A DNA stretch of 50,601 nt from Prevotella sp. UBA7764 (GTDB lineage Bacteria > Bacteroidota > Bacteroidia > Bacteroidales > Bacteroidaceae), in assembly GCA_002481295.1 (NCBI GenBank), contig DLDU01000005.1, forward strand, positions 1-50,601, in the 5' to 3' direction. Below, piece by piece: positions 19,721-28,216 of this stretch (position 1 is the first letter of the stretch; every line of letters begins with the position of its first letter). The translations under genes were made by a program, and so were the position numbers. Below the pieces are notes generated by a model. That model was not told where the DNA came from. It was given only the letters and a program-made list of their open reading frames with translations, and searched no databases.

Positions 19721-21522
19721 CGTTCCGCAGATTTTTCCAACACTTATCATATAGGCATGGAGCCGTTTCTCTTACGGCTCTATGCCTCTTTGCACTTTGT
19801 ATGCTGACTGCTTTCGCTGCTCCCCGCAAGCGCAAGGCAGTGGACAATAGGGTTTATCTCGTACATGCCGATGAGTTGAAGTTCGACATGTATGGGCCTA
19901 ACCCCGACGCTCAGATCGTCAAGGGACACGTCCACTTCCTTCACCGGGGGGCCACGCTGACCTGCGACTCGGCTTACTTCTACCAGACCACAAACTCTGT
20001 GCGTGCCATGGGACACGTGCATTTTCGTCAGCCACAGGACAATATCACGCTCACCTGTCAGCGCGCGTGGTACGATGGTGAGGAGCAGCTTCTGGAGGCC
20101 CGCAACGATGTCGTGCTCCATCATGCCAGACAGACGCTCTACACCGACTCACTCAACTATGACCGGCTCTACAACAACGCTTATTTCTTCCGTGGCGGAC
20201 GGCTCATCGACGGAACGAGCAAACTCAGTTCTGACTGGGGCGAGTACAACACCGAGACAAAGCAGGCTGTCTTCTACTACGATGTGCAGCTCCATACGCC
20301 AAAGACCCGCGTGTCCACTGATACACTTTATTACGATACGCGCACCTCGCAGGCGCATGTCGTCGGACAGTACACACCCGATAAAGGGCAGGGCACTCCA
20401 CGCGCCTCACGTATCATCAATGGGCAGAACGTCATCACCACCACCGACGCCTACTTTAATACCAAGACTGACAAGGCGGATCTTTATGGGCGCTCGACAG
20501 TTGTCAACAAGGAGAAAACGATCACTGCCGACACCTTGTTTTATAATAGCAAGACCGGACGCAACTATGGTCAGGGCGACGTGGTGTATGTCGACAAGCG
20601 CAATAAGAACAAGCTTACCGCTCATCTCGTCGTCTACAACGAGAAGACCGGGCGCGGCTTTGCCACGGGGCGTGCACTTGTCATGGACTACTCACGCCCC
20701 GATACGCTGTGGATGCATGGAGACACGATGCGTGTGGAGACTTTCCATATCAACACCGACTCGGTCTACCGCAAGGTTCATTGTTATCCCCGTGTGCGCA
20801 TCTTTCGCAACGATGCGCAGGCGGTCTGCGACTCTTTGGTCTTCAACTCCAAGGACTCGTGCATGACGATGTATCACGATCCGATTCTTTGGAACGGACA
20901 GCGGCAGCTCTTGGGCGAGAGGATCCTGGCATTTATGAATGACACCACGATCCGTGAGACCCACGTCCTCGGACAAGCACTTTCCATCGAGCTCATGCAG
21001 GACTCCACACACTACAATCAGGTGTCCTCCACCAATATGTTTGCTTATTTCCAGGCAGGCAAGATCCGACGCAGCGATGCCGTGGGCAATGTGCGTGCGA
21101 TTTTCTTCCCCGTTGACGATAAGGACAGCACACTGATCGGACTCAACTATATCGAGACCGACACCATGCGCTCTTTTGTCAACGATCAGCGTAAGCTGGA
21201 ACGTATTTGGATGCCGAAAGCCCAGGGTACGCTCTATCCGATGACACAGATTCCGGCGGGCAAGGACAAGCTCGATGTCTTTGCGTGGTTTGATTATATC
21301 CGACCAAAGGACAAGGATGATGTGTTCAACTGGAAGGCGAAAGCTTCGGGCTCGGAACTGAAACACATCAGGCGCCATGCCGCACCTATTCAGCAGATTG
21401 GCAATAAAGCCGTTTCGGAAAAGGCGGAAACGCCTGCACCGACTGCTGCCGGGGCGAAGAGTCATCAGACGCCGTCGCCGAAGACATCCCGTTCCCCGCG
21501 CAAGAGGACTGCAGGTAAATAA
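19717..21522 (+). CDS. OstA/LptA-like outer-membrane biogenesis protein
   Basis: A roughly 601-residue protein with a hydrophobic N-terminal signal (SLTALCLFALCMLTAFA) followed by repeated OstA-type strands: DAQIVKGHVHFLHRG, LTCDSAYFYQ, GHVHFRQPQDNITLTC and further DTLYYDT/DTLFYNS units. The family (OstA/LptA N-domain) forms the periplasmic beta-jellyroll path for LPS. Here the fold extends over about 500 residues, far longer than LptA (about 185), and there is no LptD barrel. The C-terminal 60 residues are basic and Pro/Ala/Lys-rich. ATG 19717 gives the common ATGA overlap with the upstream stop; ATG 19708 is an alternative. Confidence 0.85.
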   Translation: MTFRRFFQHLSYRHGAVSLTALCLFALCMLTAFAAPRKRKAVDNRVYLVHADELKFDMYGPNPDAQIVKGHVHFLHRGATLTCDSAYFYQTTNSVRAMGHVHFRQPQDNITLTCQRAWYDGEEQLLEARNDVVLHHARQTLYTDSLNYDRLYNNAYFFRGGRLIDGTSKLSSDWGEYNTETKQAVFYYDVQLHTPKTRVSTDTLYYDTRTSQAHVVGQYTPDKGQGTPRASRIINGQNVITTTDAYFNTKTDKADLYGRSTVVNKEKTITADTLFYNSKTGRNYGQGDVVYVDKRNKNKLTAHLVVYNEKTGRGFATGRALVMDYSRPDTLWMHGDTMRVETFHINTDSVYRKVHCYPRVRIFRNDAQAVCDSLVFNSKDSCMTMYHDPILWNGQRQLLGERILAFMNDTTIRETHVLGQALSIELMQDSTHYNQVSSTNMFAYFQAGKIRRSDAVGNVRAIFFPVDDKDSTLIGLNYIETDTMRSFVNDQRKLERIWMPKAQGTLYPMTQIPAGKDKLDVFAWFDYIRPKDKDDVFNWKAKASGSELKHIRRHAAPIQQIGNKAVSEKAETPAPTAAGAKSHQTPSPKTSRSPRKRTAGK

Positions 21523-21534
21523 TCTTCACTGTTT

Positions 21535-21861
21535 ATGTTTTTCTCTTCCCGCCGCCCCCGTCCCTTCCATCATACGTTCATCTACTACGATGAGCGGAGG
21601 GAGCGTCTGCGACAGTTGGAGAAGCACGCCCGTGAAGAACTGGCCGCTGAAGGTCAAGTGCCCAAGGAGGGTAGGGCAGCAGAGCACTTAAAGGAGGAAG
21701 GCGCTGAGGCCCTGCGTAGTTTCCGTCCCGAGGTTCTGCGGGGTACCTTTCTTCCTGCCGACAGTCGAGTGCACCATCGTCGTCCGGGCTTGCTCTCGGG
21801 TAATCTGCTGCTCATTGTACTCATCCTTCTATGTGTCGTTTTGTTTGTTTTGATGTTATGA
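21535..21861 (+). CDS. Small tail-anchored membrane protein
   Basis: This 108-residue protein of unknown function sits between the OstA-like gene and mutL with gaps of 12 and 4 bases, so it is very likely expressed. The first 80 residues are strongly charged with a helical R/E-rich stretch (RRERLRQLEKHAREELAAEG). The last 22 residues are a single hydrophobic helix (LLLIVLILLCVVLFVLML) ending at the C-terminus, which suggests a tail anchor with the charged part in the cytoplasm. No family was recognised. Confidence 0.75.
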   Translation: MFFSSRRPRPFHHTFIYYDERRERLRQLEKHAREELAAEGQVPKEGRAAEHLKEEGAEALRSFRPEVLRGTFLPADSRVHHRRPGLLSGNLLLIVLILLCVVLFVLML

Positions 21862-21865
21862 TGTT

Positions 21866-23800
21866 ATGAGTGATATTATCCAACTTCTTCCAGACTCAGT
21901 TGCCAATCAGATTGCAGCCGGTGAGGTCATCCAGCGCCCCGCCTCTGTCATCAAGGAGCTTGTTGAGAATGCTGTCGATGCCGGTGCCAAGCACATCGAC
22001 GTCGCCGTAGTCGATGCCGGACGCACGTCCATCCAGGTCATTGACGACGGCAAGGGCATGTCCGAGACCGACGCGCGCCTGGCCTTTGAACGCCATGCCA
22101 CGTCCAAGATCCGTAAGGCCGACGACCTCTTCGACCTCCATACCATGGGATTCCGTGGCGAGGCTCTGCCGTCTATTGCTGCCGTAGCGCAGGTGGAACT
22201 GAAGACACGACAACGAGGCGAGGACATCGGCACGCATCTGTCCATTGCCGGCGGTAAGGTGATGGGACAGGAACCGTGTGCTTGCCCCGAAGGTTCCAAC
22301 TTCATGGTGGAGAACCTCTTCTTCAATGTGCCTGCCCGCCGAAAGTTCCTCAAGTCCAACAATACCGAGCTCAATAACATTCTTACGGCATTCCAGCGCA
22401 TCGTACTGGTCTATCCCGATATCGTCTTCCGCCTTCACAGCAATGATACGGAACTGCTCAACCTGCGGGCCTGTGGCTTGCGTCAACGTATCGTCGACAT
22501 CTTTGGCAACCGTCTCAACCAGGACCTTCTGCCCGTGAAGGTGGAAACCTCGCTTTGTGGTATCCATGGCTTCGTGGGCAAGCCTGAGTCGGCAAAGAAA
22601 AAGAATGCCCATCAGTATTTCTTTGTCAACGGCCGCTATATGCGTCATCCTTATTTTGCCAAGGCAGTGATGTCGGCTTTTGAGCGTTTGATACCCCAAG
22701 GCGAGCAGGTGCCGTTTTTTCTCTATTTCGATGTCTCGCCGAAAGATATCGACGTCAACATCCATCCTACGAAGACGGAGATCAAGTTCGAGAACGAGCA
22801 GGCGGTGTGGCAGATTCTCAATGCGGCCGTGAAAGATGCTGTGGGTATTTTCAGCAATGCTACCACACTGGACTTTGACACGGAGGGTAAGCCCGACATT
22901 CCGGTCTTCGATCCCGGCAACAGGGCTTCCATGCCGAAGGTAGACTTCGATCCGCAATATAACCCGTTCACAGCGTCGGTGCCGTCCTCTGGTGGCTCCA
23001 GCGCCTTGCGTCCTTCCCGTATGGGCTCTGCCAACTTCCATGCCTCTCAGTTGGGGTCTGAGGGCATCCACGCCTCTCGCATGGGCAGTTCGGCATCAGC
23101 GTTTGCTGACCTCGACGCATTGGCGGGTGGTGCTTCGTCATCATCTTTCAATAGTACACCGTCTTCAGTGCCTGAGGATTTCTTCCCTCAAGAGAACTGT
23201 ACGACGGCAGGTGCCAAGCAGGTGCTTGAGGAAAAGGCGCCGTCGCACTACCAGTATAAGGGGAAATACATCATGACAGCCGTGAAGTCGGGGCTGATGA
23301 TTGTGGATCAGCATCGGGCACATATCCGCATTCTCTTTGAGCTGTATCAGAAGCAACTGGAGGCAAAGAAGATGCGGGCGCAGAAGGTGCTCTTCCCCGA
23401 GTCGCTGGAACTTACGGCTCAGCAGCAAGTGACCTTAGGACAGATCATGCCAGAATTGCAGGCTATGGGTTTTGAGCTGACAAGTTTAGGTGGAAATACG
23501 TGGTCGGTCAATGCTATGCCGGAAGGTCTTGACGGCATCAACGTGATGGATCTGCTCCACGACATGCTTGACGGTGTCCATGCTACGGGTGATGAGGCTT
23601 TACAGAAGGTCAATGAACAATTGGCATTGACGATGTCGCGTGCCGCTGCGATTCCTTATGGTCAGGTGCTTCAGAACGATGAGATGGAAAATATCGTCAA
23701 CAGTCTCTTCCTCTGCAGTAATGTCAACTACACGCCCGATGGCCATAAGATTCTCTGCATCCTCAAGCAGCAGGAGATAGAGCAGATGCTGGGGGAATAG
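21866..23800 (+). CDS. mutL: DNA mismatch repair protein MutL
   Basis: MutL (644 residues) couples MutS mismatch detection to strand removal. The GHKL ATPase half is intact: VIKELVENAVDAG, DDGKGM, HATSKI and GFRGEALPSIAAV. A Gly/Ser-rich linker (about 370-450) with repeated RMGS-type units follows. In the C-terminal domain the endonuclease motif DQHA(X2)E(X4)E reads DQHRAHIRILFE from Asp481: Ile replaces the first Glu. The late zinc-site Cys-Pro-His motif is also not recognisable. It may therefore lack nicking activity. The gene is last in the guaB operon. Confidence 0.93.
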   Translation: MSDIIQLLPDSVANQIAAGEVIQRPASVIKELVENAVDAGAKHIDVAVVDAGRTSIQVIDDGKGMSETDARLAFERHATSKIRKADDLFDLHTMGFRGEALPSIAAVAQVELKTRQRGEDIGTHLSIAGGKVMGQEPCACPEGSNFMVENLFFNVPARRKFLKSNNTELNNILTAFQRIVLVYPDIVFRLHSNDTELLNLRACGLRQRIVDIFGNRLNQDLLPVKVETSLCGIHGFVGKPESAKKKNAHQYFFVNGRYMRHPYFAKAVMSAFERLIPQGEQVPFFLYFDVSPKDIDVNIHPTKTEIKFENEQAVWQILNAAVKDAVGIFSNATTLDFDTEGKPDIPVFDPGNRASMPKVDFDPQYNPFTASVPSSGGSSALRPSRMGSANFHASQLGSEGIHASRMGSSASAFADLDALAGGASSSSFNSTPSSVPEDFFPQENCTTAGAKQVLEEKAPSHYQYKGKYIMTAVKSGLMIVDQHRAHIRILFELYQKQLEAKKMRAQKVLFPESLELTAQQQVTLGQIMPELQAMGFELTSLGGNTWSVNAMPEGLDGINVMDLLHDMLDGVHATGDEALQKVNEQLALTMSRAAAIPYGQVLQNDEMENIVNSLFLCSNVNYTPDGHKILCILKQQEIEQMLGE

Positions 23801-23846
23801 CCTGCTAAATCTAAAGCCTATTATGTTTAATAGACGATGAATAAAA

Positions 23847-23882
23847 AAAGGTTTTGGAACCAGATGGTTCCAAAACCTTTTT
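23847..23882. terminator. Bidirectional terminator between mutL and ompA-like gene
   Basis: A stem of about 16 bp (AAAAGGTTTTGGAACC, loop AGAT, complementary arm) is flanked by A-run and T-run; it can end both convergent units. Confidence 0.9.
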
Positions 23883-23902
23883 ATTTTTGAGCTTTTTCAG
23901 TC

Positions 23903-25066
23903 TTACTCAGCCACCTGCACTGTAGCGCGACGGTTGAAGGAAACAGGAGACAGCTCGTCAACACCACCCTTGCCGACGGTGTTGATGTTAGAGCGGTCTA
24001 CACCCATCTTCACGAGCTCGTCAGCAACAGTAGCTGCACGACCCTCAGAGAGCTTCTGGTTGATTTCTGGAGTACCGGTAGCGCTGTCTGCATAACCAGT
24101 AACGTTCAGCTTGCTGCCGTTCTCCTTAGCATACTGGGCGACAGCCTTCACGTTGACAAGATCCTTCTGAGAAGCGATGTCGGTGTGGTTGATGTTGAAG
24201 AAGACAGACACCGGAGTGGTGACGAAGTTCTTGACAGCCTTCGGGGTCTCTTTGGGCTGCTCGCTGAGGAGCTTCTTCAGACGTGCGTTCTCGGTGTTAG
24301 CATCGTCGAGCTGACCCTGGAGAGCGTCGAGCTGGTTCTGATACATAGCCTTCAGAGCGTCTACGTCAGGCACTTTGTTCCATGTGCTCTTGCCCAGGTT
24401 GAAGGTCAGACCCACCTCAGCATAGAGGTGATTGTCCTTGTCTTCCCATCCACGCAGATTGTGCGTGTTACCTTTGAAGTTACTGCTTGCGCTGTAACCG
24501 TCGAAGTCTTCCTCCATACGGTTCCAGCCACCTTCAACATAGACGTTCATCTTGTCGCACAGGCGCCAAGAGGACTGCAAACCGACGCTCAACTGCATAG
24601 CGTAGAGGTTGGTCTTGCAGTTGCGGGAGAAACCACCACCGGCAAAGGGAATCACGTTCCACACACGGTTGGGGTTGTAGCCGAAGAGCAGGTTGCTCAT
24701 GTTGAACATTACATGCTCGTTCAGTGTCCAGAATTTCATGCCGTTGCCAGCGTTGTTGCCGTCAGTGACAGCCTTGCCCCAGATACCCTGCAGTTTAGTG
24801 CGGAGTCCGATGCCCGGAGTAAACCACTTACCGATAGCGACAGAGGCGCCCGGGTTACTGCGGAACTTCTTGAACGGGCTCTTAGACAGACCCAGTCCGT
24901 GCTCCTCGTTGCTGTACCAAGCACTCCAGTCAACACCACCCTGGATAAACCAGTTGCTCCAGAAAGAGTTGGTGGCCACGCTGTACTTCTGTACGGGGGT
25001 TGTCTCCTGAGCCTGAGTGCCCAAGGCGAAACCGGCAAAAGCCAATGCAATGAATAACTTTCTCAT
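23903..25066 (-). CDS. OmpA-family outer-membrane protein (left copy)
   Basis: The 387-residue product has a signal peptide (MRKLFIALAFAGFALGTQAQ), an N-terminal eight-strand-type barrel region to about residue 225, a short coiled-coil linker (LDALQGQLDDANTENARLKK), and a C-terminal OmpA peptidoglycan-binding domain (NVTGYADSATGTPEINQKLSEGRA). It would tether the outer membrane to the cell wall. ATG 25066 is chosen because it begins the signal peptide. A related OmpA gene lies at 33178 in mirror position across the recombinase, each next to a surface-lipoprotein gene. Its own promoter box is at 25143-25150. Confidence 0.92.
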   Translation of the reverse strand: MRKLFIALAFAGFALGTQAQETTPVQKYSVATNSFWSNWFIQGGVDWSAWYSNEEHGLGLSKSPFKKFRSNPGASVAIGKWFTPGIGLRTKLQGIWGKAVTDGNNAGNGMKFWTLNEHVMFNMSNLLFGYNPNRVWNVIPFAGGGFSRNCKTNLYAMQLSVGLQSSWRLCDKMNVYVEGGWNRMEEDFDGYSASSNFKGNTHNLRGWEDKDNHLYAEVGLTFNLGKSTWNKVPDVDALKAMYQNQLDALQGQLDDANTENARLKKLLSEQPKETPKAVKNFVTTPVSVFFNINHTDIASQKDLVNVKAVAQYAKENGSKLNVTGYADSATGTPEINQKLSEGRAATVADELVKMGVDRSNINTVGKGGVDELSPVSFNRRATVQVAE

Positions 25067-25142
25067 AACTTTAACTATTAATAATTGATTAAATGAATGA
25101 TCTATTGATGCTTCTTCATTAAGCTTATACATGCTATGCGTG

Positions 25143-25150
25143 CAAAGTTA
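25143..25150 (-). promoter_or_regulatory. Putative -7 element for the left OmpA gene
   Basis: On the minus strand this reads TAACTTTG, a TAnnTTTG match, 77 bases upstream of the start; a leader of about 70 bases is predicted. The rest of the 267-base gap is T-rich with no gene. Confidence 0.55.
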
Positions 25151-25333
25151 ATAATTTTTTTCTTATGATGGCGTTTTTTCTCCTTTTTTTGCATTTTCCC
25201 CCCTATTTTTACGTGTAAGAGCCTAAGTAACGGTGTTTTTTGACCATATCCCGCTTTTATGCTGGGCTTTTTATCCAACATGAACGTCCCCTGATATGTC
25301 TAATCAAAGAGAGCCTAAACTCTCAACAAATTA

Positions 25334-26526
25334 TTACTGCTTCTTCACAGTCACAGCAACAGAGATGGTAACGGGCTGTCCGAATACATCCTTTGCCTTG
25401 ATCGTCAGCGTAGAAGGCACATCAGCCGTCGGGTTGGTGGTGCCACTCTGCGGTTTGAACTCGATCTTGGTCTTGTCGGCACTGAACACAGCCTTGAAGT
25501 AGTCTGCGTGCTTGCTGCCATTAGATGTCAGCTCAACACTCTCGAGCACATAGCAGTTCTTCAGCGCTGTAAGTGTCTTGCCGCCTAACTTGGTAGCATT
25601 GTAAGTGTTCTCGCTTGTAAACTTAGTAAGAAGAATCGTCTGATTAGCCTCTTCATACTTTAACTCAAGTTTGCTTGCGCTCCAAGTCATGATAGGAGCA
25701 GCGAGAACATCGCAGTAAATAGTCTTGAATGCATCGGAAGTCGGAGTATAGTCTTTGCCTGTTTCCCACTTGCCGTTATCCTTTCTTGTGCTGATACCAC
25801 CATAATTGTATGTGATGGTAGTAGCATGCTCGGTCGTGTTGTCAATCAACGAGGGAGCGACTTCCAGTTTGAAATCACGTGGATGAACCTCCAACGTCTC
25901 TTTATTCTTATCACCAGTTGTCTCAGCGAAGTTCACAGCATAGCGATAGATGTAATTGTCATCGAAGTTGATGACATTTACCATGTTCATGGTACCTTTG
26001 GAAGCCGAATTAGCAGCATTCCACTTCGTAGGATCTGCCTCGCCCTCAGGCAACAGATAGCAATTGTAGACACCCTTTACAAGCTGATTGTCCTTGAAGG
26101 AGTATTCCTTCGGAGCCGTTGGTAACACCACATACTTCTTCTGTGCAGCATCGTAAGTGTACTTGTCGAACTTGCCAGTTGTAGCGTTAGGAACATAGTA
26201 GTCACCGTTCTGGCCGTCCTTACCGTCTTTACCGTTCAGGCCGTCCTTGCCATCGATACCATTTGTACCGTTAATGCCATTCTTGATGGTGTAAGAATTG
26301 CCATTACTCAAAGCCAAGACAACACCGTCGCTTGTCGACGTGACGCTGGTGAGAATTGCACCATTGTCGATCTGCTTCTGAATCTTCTCCTGAAGGGTCT
26401 TCTACTCATCGATCTGCGATTGCAGATTGTTGATGTCGTCGTCGTAGTCCTTACAGGAAGTCAATGATGTTGTAGCGGAGGCAATCAGCGCGCTCACCAT
26501 CAATGTGCTCAATAATTTTTGTTCAT
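25334..26526 (-). pseudogene. Broken surface lipoprotein gene, left arm of the switch
   Basis: Read from ATG 26526 the frame hits a stop after five codons. Adding one base to the A5 run (26519-26523 region) restores a lipoprotein start with LTSCKDYDDDIN, the same lipobox and following residues as the gene at 28324. A second lesion, TAG at 26402-26404, interrupts the sequence after QSQIDE; one base change from CAG would explain it. Beyond it 327 codons are open, with collagen-like GxY triplets (NGIDGKDGLNGKDGKDG) and an end VFGQPVTISVAVTV resembling VFGQTPQTLYSVVTV of the right gene. The N-terminus resembles DUF4988/PL29-type N-domains. Two independent lesions favour a true pseudogene over a read error. 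Confidence 0.8.
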
Positions 26527-26556
26527 ACGACAAATTTAAATTAAACAATATAATTA
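26524..26556. repeat. 33-bp leader/start repeat, left copy
   Basis: Identical to the reverse complement of 28294-28326. It covers the ATG and the AT-rich leader just upstream in both surface-lipoprotein genes. Confidence 0.92.
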
Positions 26557-26609
26557 TTAAAAACTAACTCTCGACTTAATCTTCGCCGGCGTTTTCGCGT
26601 CTAACGAAA

Positions 26610-26633
26610 GACTGCAATCTCCGCCGGGGAGAC
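26610..26633. repeat. Crossover-site repeat, left
   Basis: 24-bp repeat, identical in inverted orientation to 28217-28240. It contains a small imperfect dyad, TCTCC-GCCGG-GGAGA, as expected for a tyrosine-recombinase core site. It lies 83 bases upstream of the left gene's ATG. Confidence 0.85.
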
Positions 26634-26657
26634 ACAACGGTGTCTTGAATCGAGATA

Positions 26658-26740
26658 TTACCAAAGCGTGGTAATGTGATTACAAAACTGTGGTAAAGAC
26701 ATTACCAAACTATGGTAAAGACATTACCAAACTGTGGTAA
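26658..26740. repeat. Four palindromic 17-bp iterons at 22-bp period
   Basis: Units start at 26658, 26680, 26702 and 26724 (exactly 22 bp apart) with consensus TTACCAAACTRTGGTAA, a dyad of TTACCA/TGGTAA. Spacers are 5 bases (TGTGA, AGACA, AGACA). The 22-bp period, two DNA turns, puts all sites on one face. They may bind the recombinase as accessory sites or a regulator. Confidence 0.88.
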
Positions 26741-26872
26741 CATCACAATTGTTTAACGCATTAGGTTGACTACGACGGGCCTTGTTTTTAAAGTTGGTTG
26801 ACCCGGTTAAACATTACTTTTATTTTTGATTGATATGTTGATGTAGCTTGGAGACCTGAGGCAAGCGCATTA

Positions 26873-26890
26873 TACACCTTATTATATATA
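26873..26890 (-). repeat. 18-bp post-stop motif, copy 1
   Basis: TATATATAATAAGGTGTA on the minus strand, 25 bases after the recombinase stop. Identical copies are at 34333-34350 and 43714-43731, also just after stop codons and in the sense of the upstream gene. Confidence 0.75.
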
Positions 26891-26915
26891 GGCCGTCTAT
26901 TACTGGGACAAAACA

Positions 26916-27950
26916 CTATAGGAGCTCTCCTTTTATTTGCTCTATCACCTTTTCATTTGCTTCGTCCACACGATGGGCAGCGATGGCTTCAAGATAGATA
27001 CGGGTGGTACGCTCCGAGGTATGTCCTAAGGCCGCGCTGATCACCGGCAGGGGCACATGGCTAGCTTGTGCGATGCTCGCCCACGAATGGCGTGCCACAT
27101 ACATCGTCAGTGGACGAGGCAACTCCAAGATCCTGCCTAATGACTTCAGCGCATAGTTCACACGATACTGCATCGTCTTGAAGGCCCGCTGCTCGTCTTC
27201 TACACCTCTTTTAATAATAGGGAGCAGATACGGCTGGCCGTCTTCATGGTACCACACGACGATCTTCTCCATCTCCGGCAACCATGCCATGCTGAGCCGC
27301 TGCCCCGTCTTATGCCGCCGGTAGACAAGGATGCCCTGCTGGATGTCGCTTCGCCGTAGGTACGCCATGTCGACGAACGACATCCCGCGTGTGTAGAAGC
27401 TGAAAAGAAAGAGGTCACGAGCAAGACGTTGCATCGGCTTCTTCAGTTCCATCCTCGCCAGTCTGCTGATCGTCACAGCGTCGAGCGCCCGCTTCGCCGT
27501 CTGCGCGTTGCCCGTGTAGACAGCGTCGAAGAGGACATTGGGCAGGTATAGTCCCGCCTCGTGCGCCTGGTTGCAGGCAGCTCGCAAACGCTTCATGTAA
27601 AAACCAATCGTGTTCAGCGACAGACCATCCCTGTGGAGTTGCGAATCGAAGTCCGCTATCCACGAGTCATCAAAGAGTGCGCCGGCATCCCCGTGTCTGA
27701 CCTTCTTCATCCGCCGCGCCGTACTTCGGTAAGTCTCTGCCGTGCGCACATGCCCCTGCCTCTCCTTTTCGTCTGCGACATGCTCCATCCACGCCATCAT
27801 GCGACCTACTGTCCATGGTGTGTCGCCATGAGCACCGCCCGTGGCGATGGCCGCCGACTTGATGTCGGTCAAGTGAAGTTGCAGAACCAGTGAATCAGAG
27901 TGAGAAAAGTACGAACGAGGTACTTCAAATGTTAAAATATTCCCTTTCAT
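26916..27950 (-). CDS. Tyrosine recombinase, probable DNA invertase
   Basis: This 344-residue site-specific recombinase has an N-terminal SAM-like core-binding domain (about 40-140) and a C-terminal catalytic domain. Catalytic residues visible are Arg188 (FYTRGMSF), Lys214 (RRHKTGQ), Arg287 in YVARHSW, His310 (ALGHTSERT) and the nucleophile Tyr319 (RIYLEAI). Tyr284 stands where many members have the first His of the H-x-x-R box, a common Bacteroidetes variant. It lies inside the 1.6-kb segment bounded by identical inverted repeats and between two divergent related genes, which argues for an invertase rather than an element integrase. No other mobile-element genes are near. Confidence 0.93.
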   Translation of the reverse strand: MKGNILTFEVPRSYFSHSDSLVLQLHLTDIKSAAIATGGAHGDTPWTVGRMMAWMEHVADEKERQGHVRTAETYRSTARRMKKVRHGDAGALFDDSWIADFDSQLHRDGLSLNTIGFYMKRLRAACNQAHEAGLYLPNVLFDAVYTGNAQTAKRALDAVTISRLARMELKKPMQRLARDLFLFSFYTRGMSFVDMAYLRRSDIQQGILVYRRHKTGQRLSMAWLPEMEKIVVWYHEDGQPYLLPIIKRGVEDEQRAFKTMQYRVNYALKSLGRILELPRPLTMYVARHSWASIAQASHVPLPVISAALGHTSERTTRIYLEAIAAHRVDEANEKVIEQIKGELL

Positions 27951-28013
27951 AGTGATAAAAAGATATTATTGTAACCTATTTTTCGGTTTGTTGATAAAAA
28001 GTCGCCCAAAAGT

Positions 28014-28044
28014 TTTGTTTTATGAAGAATAAACCTTAATTTTG
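28014..28044 (+). promoter_or_regulatory. Second rightward promoter inside the invertible segment
   Basis: TTTG at 28014-28017, 19 bp, then TAATTTTG at 28037-28044. It points toward the right-hand surface gene. A 31-codon open frame at 28061-28156 follows, with a purine-rich stretch too close to its ATG to be a good ribosome site. The rest of 27951-28323 has no gene. Confidence 0.65.
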
Positions 28045-28172
28045 CAGAGTGAAAAGAGGTATGTTATGGAGTGATTCAGTAGGACAAGCATGGAAATCTG
28101 CCTTAAATAAAAGGATGGAACCGCTAAATTTCAACAAAATTAAGCACCTTTCTTGAAAAAGACAAGATTTTA

Positions 28173-28204
28173 TTTGCGTGTCTTAAGAATTATCCCTATA
28201 TTTG
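28173..28204 (+). promoter_or_regulatory. Invertible promoter, currently facing the right gene
   Basis: TTTG at 28173-28176, 20 bp, then TATATTTG at 28197-28204, a near-perfect Bacteroidetes promoter. The -7 box ends 12 bases before the crossover repeat at 28217, so transcription starts at the edge of the repeat. No equivalent box is found at the left end of the segment pointing left. Confidence 0.82.
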
Positions 28205-28216
28205 CCACCAGATTGC

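Noticed and set aside
26658..26740. Short CRISPR-like array
   Set aside because: The units are 17-bp dyads with 5-base, nearly constant spacers, far too short for CRISPR, and no cas gene is present.
26916..27950. Integrase of a conjugative or phage element
   Set aside because: No att duplication, tRNA target, relaxase or phage genes nearby; inverted repeats and divergent partner genes fit an invertase better.
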